In this document: positions 5,467 to 10,369 of the stretch, one piece after another
Numbering within the stretch: position 1 is the stretch's first letter
How the letters are laid out: each line of letters begins with the position of its first letter
Assembly (NCBI RefSeq): GCF_043951915.1
Contig: NZ_JBINJD010000176.1
Location: forward strand, 1-10,369
DNA length: 10,369 nucleotides
Origin: Alienimonas sp043951915
GTDB taxonomy: Bacteria; Planctomycetota; Planctomycetia; Planctomycetales; Planctomycetaceae
Direction: 5' to 3'
Notes under the pieces: model-generated
Seen by the model: only the letters and a program-made list of their open reading frames with translations
Databases searched by the model: none
What the model was told of the DNA's origin: nothing
Position numbers and translations under genes: made by a program

Positions 5467-7233
5467 ATGCCCCGCTCGCTGCTCGCCTGCGCCCTGCTGC
5501 TGTCCGCCCCCGCCCTGCTCGCGCCCGCGGCGCTCGCCGACGACCTCGCCTCCGAGGGGTCCGTGCCGGCGACCGAGGCGGCCGCCGAGGCCGCCGCCGC
5601 CGAGGCCGACCAGTTCGCCGCGGAGGAGGCCGCCCGTCGCTCCGCCGCCGTCACGTTGAACTACTGCCGGGCCAGCCTGTACCGCATCCGCTGCGCCCCG
5701 ACGGAGCAGGTCCTCTCCGAGGAGCGGGCCCACATCCTGTCGAACCTGAACCTCGCCTCAATTGAGGACGAGGAGGTCCTGCGGCTCTACACCGCGGTGC
5801 TGGACGAGATCGCCGCGATCCGCATCGCGGAACAGGACCGGGCGGTCCTGCAGCAATCGCACTATCGCGGCGTCTCCCGGCACGCGACGCTGACCACCTT
5901 CTCCCTGCTGGGCCACGCTGCGACGGCCGACGTGGCGGGGGCCGTCCGCACCGGGGCCGGGAGTTGGTGGGACCTGCGGGGGATGCAGGTGGACCGCGAC
6001 AGCGGCCTGTGGAAGGTGGACCGGGACCGGATGAAGGGCGTGCTGGACAAAAGCGGCGCCTTCCTCGACACCAGTTGGAAGCTGGCCCGCAAGCGGAACA
6101 TCCCCGACGGCTGGCTCGTGCGGGACGACGACCTCCGCCGCCTCGCCGACGCCCAGGCGGACCCGGACGCCGACGCCCGCCTGCGGCGGCTGCTCCGGCT
6201 CGAACGCTACCTCACCTACCACCCGCCCTACTGGTACGCCCTCGCCCGCACCCAGCAGCGGCTCGGGATGTTCGAGGAGGCCGAACGCACCTACCGCAAG
6301 CTGGACGAATTGGGCGGCGGGCACTTCCGCCGGGACCAGATGCTCGCGGCCGGCTGGGCGAATGTCGCGATGATCCGGGAGCACACCGGCCTGGCCGGCG
6401 CCGCCGAGGCCGCCGAGAAGGCCCTCGCCTGCGGGGGCGACGCCTGGGAGGTGAACCTCGCCGCCGCCGGGGTGCTTACCAAGCACCGCCGCTACGCCGC
6501 CGCCGAGGACGCCGTGCTGCGGAACCTCGACGGCGACCTGGAGACTGATCAGTCCTCCGCCGCCCTCTGCGTGGTCTACGCGGACGCCGGCACGCACCTG
6601 GAGGACGCCGGCACCAAGCTGGTCGAACGGCTCCGCGACCCGCGGACCGTCGCGAACCTGCCCCCCGCGGCGCTGGTGAAGTGCGCCGCGGCCGTCAGCG
6701 GCGAACTGCCCGCCGTCGCCGCGGAGGCCCTGCGGAACAGCGTCTCCGTCGCCGTGGACCCGCGGCACGGGGTGATCCTGACGGCGGACCGGGACTGGGG
6801 GCTGCCGTCGGCGGTGTTCCAGACGGCGGAGGCGGAGGAGGGCGAAACGCTGCGGCCGCTGGTGGCCGCCCAGGGGCCGGACCCGGAGCGGGAGGCGATC
6901 CGCTTCACCGATCTCGGCCCCGGTCCGGACGGCAGCGTGCGGCTGGCGGTGCGGTTCGGCGAGTCAGCCCCGCTGACCCTCACCTTCGCCGCCCCGCAGA
7001 CGGCCGAGCCCCGCACGGCCCGGCGGGAGCCGGCGACCCGCTGGCCGCTGTCGCTGGCCCCGCGGTCGCTGACGGCGATGCGGGAACCGCCCGCCCCGCG
7101 GGAACTGCCGTTGGCCCAGGTGGAGACCGCCGGCCGCGTGGTCGCGCTGGCGCCGGGCGGGGCGACGACGATCCTCAGCGAGGGCCACCGCCCCCGGATG
7201 TCCGCCCGCCCGACCTTCCCGGAAGGGTGGTGA
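5467..7233 (+). CDS. Secreted 588-residue protein with TPR-like region, unknown function
   Basis: I do not recognise a specific family. The start at 5467 is chosen because it gives a clean signal peptide: MPRS, a hydrophobic stretch LLACALLLSAPALLAPAA, and a likely cleavage site ALA-DD after residue 24. The mature protein should lie in the periplasm or outside. Residues 34-64 are an Ala/Glu-rich, probably helical stretch. Residues about 240-355 resemble tetratricopeptide repeats, with text such as YWYALARTQQRLGMFEEAE (256-274) and a second helix-turn-helix unit at about 293-322, which suggests a protein-binding scaffold. Residues about 475-510 look beta-rich, and the last ~80 residues are Pro/Arg-rich. 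Cysteines 67, 76, 322, 368 and 406 are scattered with no motif. No catalytic signature is visible. A leader of about 390 bases precedes it, and a minus-strand gene converges on it 103 bases downstream. Confidence 0.8.
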   Translation: MPRSLLACALLLSAPALLAPAALADDLASEGSVPATEAAAEAAAAEADQFAAEEAARRSAAVTLNYCRASLYRIRCAPTEQVLSEERAHILSNLNLASIEDEEVLRLYTAVLDEIAAIRIAEQDRAVLQQSHYRGVSRHATLTTFSLLGHAATADVAGAVRTGAGSWWDLRGMQVDRDSGLWKVDRDRMKGVLDKSGAFLDTSWKLARKRNIPDGWLVRDDDLRRLADAQADPDADARLRRLLRLERYLTYHPPYWYALARTQQRLGMFEEAERTYRKLDELGGGHFRRDQMLAAGWANVAMIREHTGLAGAAEAAEKALACGGDAWEVNLAAAGVLTKHRRYAAAEDAVLRNLDGDLETDQSSAALCVVYADAGTHLEDAGTKLVERLRDPRTVANLPPAALVKCAAAVSGELPAVAAEALRNSVSVAVDPRHGVILTADRDWGLPSAVFQTAEAEEGETLRPLVAAQGPDPEREAIRFTDLGPGPDGSVRLAVRFGESAPLTLTFAAPQTAEPRTARREPATRWPLSLAPRSLTAMREPPAPRELPLAQVETAGRVVALAPGGATTILSEGHRPRMSARPTFPEGW

Positions 7234-7236
7234 GGC

Positions 7237-7257
7237 GGCGGGGGGGAAGTCCCCGCC
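7237..7257. terminator. Possible hairpin between convergent genes
   Basis: GGCGGGG at 7237-7243 pairs with CCCCGCC at 7251-7257 around a 7-base loop, beginning four bases after the stop of the secreted TPR-like protein. There is no T tract on either side, so termination is only a suggestion from position between convergent genes. The rest of the 103-base gap shows nothing else clear. Confidence 0.35.
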
Positions 7258-7336
7258 CGAGGCGCAGCCCGGCCCTCAGGCCAGCCGAGAGGGGACGACG
7301 CACGGCCGGAGTTCGCGCCCCGGGCTGGTCTCGGGT

Positions 7337-7609
7337 CTACCCGACGGCAATGCGGTTCCGCACCACCCCGCCGGGGGCGGCGGCCATCGCGGCGACGCCG
7401 GCGAGTTGCTTGCAGTAGAAGGTTCCGCACCGGCCGGTGAGGACGACGGAGAACTCCCGGCCGGCGGCCGGCTCCGGAGCGACGTCCACGTGCAGGTCGC
7501 TCAGCAGGGCGCCGGTGCGATCGCGGACGAGCCGGTTCACCGCCGACCGCACGGCGTCCTGGCGAGGTCGTGACGTCTCTCCGTCCAAACTATAACGATT
7601 CGCAATCAT
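7337..7609 (-). CDS. Small BON-domain-like protein
   Basis: A 90-residue protein and the only gene on the minus strand. Residues about 17-89 follow the pattern of a single BON domain: a helix (DAVRSAVNRLVRD, 18-30), a beta segment with an LHVDV core (39-43), the conserved VVLTGRCGTFYCKQLAGVAA (55-74), where a beta strand with a central Gly leads into a helix, and a closing strand VVRNRIAVG (82-90). BON domains are small folds thought to bind membranes or ligands. There is no signal peptide or membrane helix, so a cytoplasmic place is suggested. The start ATG at 7609 is the only one before the domain. The function is unknown. The first ~30 bases are less GC-rich than the rest. It converges with the gene on its left and diverges from the M42 peptidase, sharing a 245-base control region with it. 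Confidence 0.68.
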   Translation of the reverse strand: MIANRYSLDGETSRPRQDAVRSAVNRLVRDRTGALLSDLHVDVAPEPAAGREFSVVLTGRCGTFYCKQLAGVAAMAAAPGGVVRNRIAVG

Positions 7610-7854
7610 CAGCCGCGTCCTTCGGCGCAGAGAGGCGACCCCGGAGCAGGAACGGGGTCGGGCGGTTCACCCGAGGCGGCATCGATCGGATCGGGACCGT
7701 CTCATTCAAAATCTACCCCCCCGGTTTCGAGCGGACAAGCCTCGGAGAGATTTGATGCGTTCGGCCGTCGGTCGCCGCTCCCCGCCCCGTTCGGTATAAC
7801 CGGCCGCTCGTCGTTTCGCCCGATTCGCTCCCCCGTCGCCCCTTTGCTACGCCG
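7610..7854. promoter_or_regulatory. Divergent intergenic region, presumed promoters
   Basis: These 245 bases separate the start codons of the minus-strand BON-like gene and the plus-strand M42 peptidase, so promoters for both should be here. TATAAC at 7795-7800 resembles a -10 box facing the peptidase, but no matching -35 box was found. The TTGAATGAG-like text around 7700-7710, read on the minus strand, is too weak to call. No perfect inverted repeat or operator was recognised. Confidence 0.35.
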
Positions 7855-8943
7855 ATGACCGACGACGCCCGCGCGTTCCTCGACCGGCTGCTCACGACGC
7901 CCGGCACCAGCGGGTACGAGGAGCGGATTCAGGCCGTCGTGGCCGACTACGCGGCCGGCTGGGGGACGGTCTCCACCGACTGGCACGGGAACCTCACCGC
8001 GGCGGTGAACGCCGGCGAGGACGGGCGGGGGACCGACAAGCTGCGGGTGATGTTGGCCGGGCACTGCGACCAAATCGGCCTCGTCGTGCAGCACATCGAC
8101 GGCGACGGCTTCCTGCGGGTCTCCGCCGTCGGCGGGTGGGACGTGCAGACCCTCATCGGGCAGGCCGTGGAGGTGCACGGGGCCCACGAGACCGTCGCCG
8201 GCGTGATCGCCCGCAAGGCGATCCACCTGCTGACCCCCGACGAGCGCAAGCAGGTTCCCGAGGTGAAGGACCTGTGGGTGGACATCGGCGTGGAGGGCAA
8301 AGCCGAGGCGCTGGAACTGGTCGCCGTCGGCGACCCGATCACGCTGCGGCCGGGCTACCGCCCGCTGCGGGGCGGACTGCTGGCCGGACCGGCGATGGAC
8401 GACCGGGTGGGCGTGTGGGTGGTGATCGAAGCGGCCCGCCGGGCCGCGGCGAGGAAGCCGGAGGCGGCCATCTTCGCCGTCTCCACCGTGCAGGAGGAGA
8501 TCGGCCTGCGGGGCGCCAAGACCGCCGCCCACCGGATCGACCCGCACGTCGGCGTCGCCGTGGACGTTACGCACGCCTCCGACTGCCCGACGGTGGAGAA
8601 GGGCGAGGTGGGCGACGTCCGCATCGGCAGCGGCCCGGTCGCTTTCCGCGGCCCCAACATCAACACGCCGCTGTTCCGCACGCTGATGCGGCTCGGCAAG
8701 GAGCACGATTTGCCCGTGCAGGCGTCGGCTCTCAGCCGCGGCGCCTCCAACGACGGCAACGCGATCCAGCTGACCCGCGGCGGCCCGGCGACGGGCATCG
8801 TGGGCATTCCGCTGCGGTACATGCACAGCCCGGTGGAGGTGATCTCCACGGACGACCTCGACGCCGCCGCCGACCTGCTGTGCGAGTTCTGCCTCACGCT
8901 GTCCGCCGACAGCGACTTCACCCCGGGCGTGGATCGGTTGTAG
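7855..8943 (+). CDS. M42-family metallo-aminopeptidase (FrvX/PepA-like)
   Basis: Cytoplasmic peptidase with a two-metal centre, probably removing N-terminal residues from short peptides; M42 enzymes usually form large tetrahedral complexes. The 362 residues are normal for the family. Metal and catalytic residues are all in place: His70 and Asp72 in AGHCDQIG, bridging Asp182 in AMDDRVG, the general base Glu214 and ligand Glu215 in VQEEIGLRGA, Asp237 in AVDVTHASD, and His324 in RYMHSPVEV. The N-terminal PGTSGYEERI (16-25) is also diagnostic, and residues about 75-165 would form the oligomerisation domain inserted between halves of the catalytic domain. The first metal motif reads GHCDQ rather than the common AHMDE, a mild variation. 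Old database names such as endoglucanase or cellulase for this family are misleading. It appears monocistronic or loosely linked to the aldolase 133 bases downstream. Confidence 0.93.
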   Translation: MTDDARAFLDRLLTTPGTSGYEERIQAVVADYAAGWGTVSTDWHGNLTAAVNAGEDGRGTDKLRVMLAGHCDQIGLVVQHIDGDGFLRVSAVGGWDVQTLIGQAVEVHGAHETVAGVIARKAIHLLTPDERKQVPEVKDLWVDIGVEGKAEALELVAVGDPITLRPGYRPLRGGLLAGPAMDDRVGVWVVIEAARRAAARKPEAAIFAVSTVQEEIGLRGAKTAAHRIDPHVGVAVDVTHASDCPTVEKGEVGDVRIGSGPVAFRGPNINTPLFRTLMRLGKEHDLPVQASALSRGASNDGNAIQLTRGGPATGIVGIPLRYMHSPVEVISTDDLDAAADLLCEFCLTLSADSDFTPGVDRL

Positions 8944-9076
8944 CGATCCGGCGGCGGCGGTTTCGGCTCGCGCGAAGGTTCGACGAACCCGCCCGCTAAC
9001 GAAACGGCTCGTTCCGCCTTCCCCCGGTAACCTGCCCGCCGAAACACCCCCAGCCGGATTCCGGACCGAACCGTAT

Positions 9077-10012
9077 ATGGCGATCCCCGAGCACCTTCGC
9101 GTCGACTTCCCCAACGACGCCCCCGAACTGAACGACGACGCGGTCAAGGAGGAGATCTGCGAGATCGGCCGTCGCGTCTACAACCGCGGCTACGCCGCGG
9201 CCAACGACGGAAACATCTCCGTCCGCGTCGGCGAGAACATGGTGCTCTGCACCCCCACGATGATCTGCAAGGGGTTCATGACCCCGGAGGACATCTGCGG
9301 CGTGGACCTGGACGGCAACCAGATCTACGGCCAGCGCAAGCGGACCAGCGAGATCCTCTTGCACCTGTCCATCATGAAGAACCGGCCGGACGTGAAGGCC
9401 TGCGTGCACTGCCACCCGCCGCACGCGACCGCCTTCAGCGTCGCCGGCGAACCGGTCCCGCAGGGCGTGCTGCCGGAAGTCGAGGTGTTCCTCGGCGAGA
9501 CCCCCTTCGCCCCCTACGAAACCCCCGGCGGGCAGGAGTTCGCCGACACCGTGCTGCCCTTCCTGAAGGGCACCAACCACATCATCCTGAAGAACCACGG
9601 CACGATCTCCTTCGGCCCCACCCTGGAGGAGGCCTACTGGAAGACCGAGGTGCTGGACGCCTACTGCCGCATCCTGATGCTGGCCAAGCAGCTCGGCCCG
9701 ATCGACTACCTCGCCGAGCGGCACACCCGCGAACTGCTGGAGCTCAAGCAGAAACTGGGCTTCGACGACCCGCGGTTCCACTACCCGGAAGCGGATCTCG
9801 TCGGCAACACCGCCTTCCGCAAGATCTACGAAGGCGACGGCGACAACCTGTACGCCCCCAAGGCCTTCAACCCCCCGCCGAAGTTCGGTCCCATCGGCAA
9901 GCCGGCCGGCAAGAACAGCGGCGAGCTCCCCCCCACCCCGCCGCTGAAGGACGACCCGTTCGTCACCGCGATCGCCGAGAAGGTGGTCGAGTTGATGTCG
10001 AAGAAGGGCTGA
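9077..10012 (+). CDS. Class II aldolase/adducin family protein (fuculose-phosphate aldolase-like) with C-terminal tail
   Basis: Zinc-dependent aldolase of the FucA/AraD type, expected to split or form a carbon bond in a phosphorylated sugar such as fuculose- or rhamnulose-1-phosphate, giving dihydroxyacetone phosphate and lactaldehyde. The core covers residues about 23-208. NDGNISVR (43-50) and TPT (59-61) form the phosphate pocket, Glu92 in KRTSEILLHL is the predicted catalytic acid/base, and His111, His113 (VHCHPPHA) and His174 (KNHG) are the zinc ligands. The usual length is near 215 residues, but this protein has 311. The extra part includes a helical segment (about 212-252), a Pro/Lys/Gly-rich linker (about 260-291) and a last amphipathic helix PFVTAIAEKVVELMSKKG (294-311). 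That architecture resembles planctomycete aldolases carried into bacterial microcompartments. The true sugar substrate cannot be assigned. No shell-protein gene is in view. Confidence 0.9.
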   Translation: MAIPEHLRVDFPNDAPELNDDAVKEEICEIGRRVYNRGYAAANDGNISVRVGENMVLCTPTMICKGFMTPEDICGVDLDGNQIYGQRKRTSEILLHLSIMKNRPDVKACVHCHPPHATAFSVAGEPVPQGVLPEVEVFLGETPFAPYETPGGQEFADTVLPFLKGTNHIILKNHGTISFGPTLEEAYWKTEVLDAYCRILMLAKQLGPIDYLAERHTRELLELKQKLGFDDPRFHYPEADLVGNTAFRKIYEGDGDNLYAPKAFNPPPKFGPIGKPAGKNSGELPPTPPLKDDPFVTAIAEKVVELMSKKG

Positions 10013-10030
10013 GCCGATCACGGTTCGACC

Positions 10031-10063
10031 AGCGTCCCGGACCCTTCAAGGGTCCGGGACGCT
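10031..10063. terminator. Hairpin after the aldolase gene, probable terminator or attenuator
   Basis: AGCGTCCCGGACCC at 10031-10044 pairs perfectly with 10050-10063 around the loop TTCAA; the pairing can extend by two more base pairs. It begins 18 bases after the aldolase stop and ends 19 bases before the next start codon. Only a short TTCCCC follows, not a true T run, so it may terminate weakly or simply protect the aldolase message 3' end. Confidence 0.6.
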
Positions 10064-10082
10064 TCCCCGACAGGTAACGCCG

Positions 10083-10319
10083 ATGGCTTGGGACGACGAC
10101 TCCGGCGAGAACTTCGAGCCGTACGACGAGGACGGCGGCGAAGAATTGCCGTGCCCGTCCTGCGGGGAGCCGGTCTACGAGGAGGCGGACGTCTGCCCCC
10201 ACTGCGGCGACTACATCGTCCCCGGCCGCCGGCCGGCCGGGGCGAACGTCCCGCGGTGGATGTTCGTGCTGGGGGCGATCGGCGTCGTCGGCACGATCCT
10301 GGCATTGCTGATCATGTAG
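10083..10319 (+). CDS. Small zinc-ribbon protein with C-terminal membrane helix
   Basis: A 78-residue protein. Residues 1-22 are very acidic (MAWDDDSGENFEPYDEDGGE). A zinc ribbon follows with CPSC (24-27) and CPHC (38-41), and residues 57-78 form one membrane helix ending at the C-terminus. The arrangement predicts a C-tail-anchored protein with the ribbon in the cytoplasm. Small proteins with the MAWDDDSG opening and this double CxxC are, to my knowledge, recurrent in planctomycetes, but I know of no assigned function. The start is supported by that N-terminus; there is no strong Shine-Dalgarno site. It lies 70 bases after the aldolase, separated by a hairpin, and its TAG stop is followed at once by the GGTCCGC palindrome. 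Confidence 0.85.
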   Translation: MAWDDDSGENFEPYDEDGGEELPCPSCGEPVYEEADVCPHCGDYIVPGRRPAGANVPRWMFVLGAIGVVGTILALLIM

Positions 10320-10336
10320 GGTCCGCTGTGCGGACC
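10320..10336. repeat. GGTCCGC palindrome, copy 2, adjoining a TAG stop
   Basis: GGTCCGC and GCGGACC form a perfect 7-bp stem around the loop TGT, starting on the base after the TAG stop of the zinc-ribbon gene. It differs from copy 1 (1881-1897) only in the middle base of the loop. The last ~30 bases of the window beyond it show no feature. Confidence 0.8.
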
Positions 10337-10369
10337 GTGCCGGGACGACGCGGGGCATTCGCAACGGTC

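Noticed and set aside
7795..7800. TATAAC as a -10 promoter box for the M42 peptidase
   Set aside because: No -35 partner was found at the right distance, so one hexamer is not enough for a separate promoter call.
8977..8989. Small palindrome GGTTCGACGAACC between the M42 peptidase and aldolase genes
   Set aside because: A 6-bp stem around one base is easily expected by chance in this composition, and no second copy was seen.
7702..9147. 481-residue minus-strand frame opposite the M42 peptidase
   Set aside because: It is antisense to a gene with all catalytic residues intact and shows no domain pattern of its own.

Overview
The window is very GC-rich DNA with strong G/C preference at third codon positions, long stretches open in several frames, and few clear Shine-Dalgarno sites. 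Several features point to the phylum Planctomycetota. These are the intergenic repeats whose chance translations read SPKRKRG and FVIRHSSF, a short acidic zinc-ribbon/membrane protein, a small stand-alone BON-like protein, and a YHS-type Cys cluster on a secreted beta-rich protein. A relative of Alienimonas is my guess from overall character and is not proven.

Layout. (1) 1-1880: the 3' part of a LolC/LolE/MacB-type ABC permease, cut by the window edge, then its LolD-like ATPase; together they probably form an envelope lipoprotein- or substrate-extruding transporter. A perfect 24-bp inverted repeat lies between them. (2) 1881-2020: a repeat-rich spacer holding a 7-bp-stem palindrome right after the ATPase stop codon and an inverted repeat built from ATGACGA heptamers. 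(3) 2021-5016: a fold-type IV branched-chain aminotransferase, a secreted beta-rich protein with a C-terminal YHS/TRASH-like Cys cluster, and a DegT/DnrJ-family sugar aminotransferase, closed by a strong hairpin terminator at 5035-5075. (4) 5076-7233: a roughly 390-base non-coding leader with another copy of the SPKRKRG repeat arm, then a 588-residue secreted protein with a TPR-like middle. (5) 7337-7609, minus strand: a small BON-like protein, the only minus-strand gene; it converges with the secreted protein and diverges from the next gene. (6) 7855-8943: an M42-family metallo-aminopeptidase. (7) 9077-10012: a class II (fuculose-phosphate-type) aldolase with a C-terminal extension ending in an amphipathic helix that resembles a bacterial microcompartment encapsulation peptide, followed by a hairpin. 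(8) 10083-10319: a small zinc-ribbon membrane protein whose stop codon is followed by a second copy of the palindrome seen at 1881.

Most genes are recognisable housekeeping or metabolic families. The permease/ATPase pair works as one transporter; the three genes at 2021-5016 may be co-transcribed but have no obvious common pathway. I see no phage, CRISPR, transposase, tRNA or rRNA. The points most worth a second look are the possible microcompartment targeting tail on the aldolase, a KOW-like insertion in the extracytoplasmic domain of the permease, and three families of structured intergenic repeats, two of them found next to unrelated genes.
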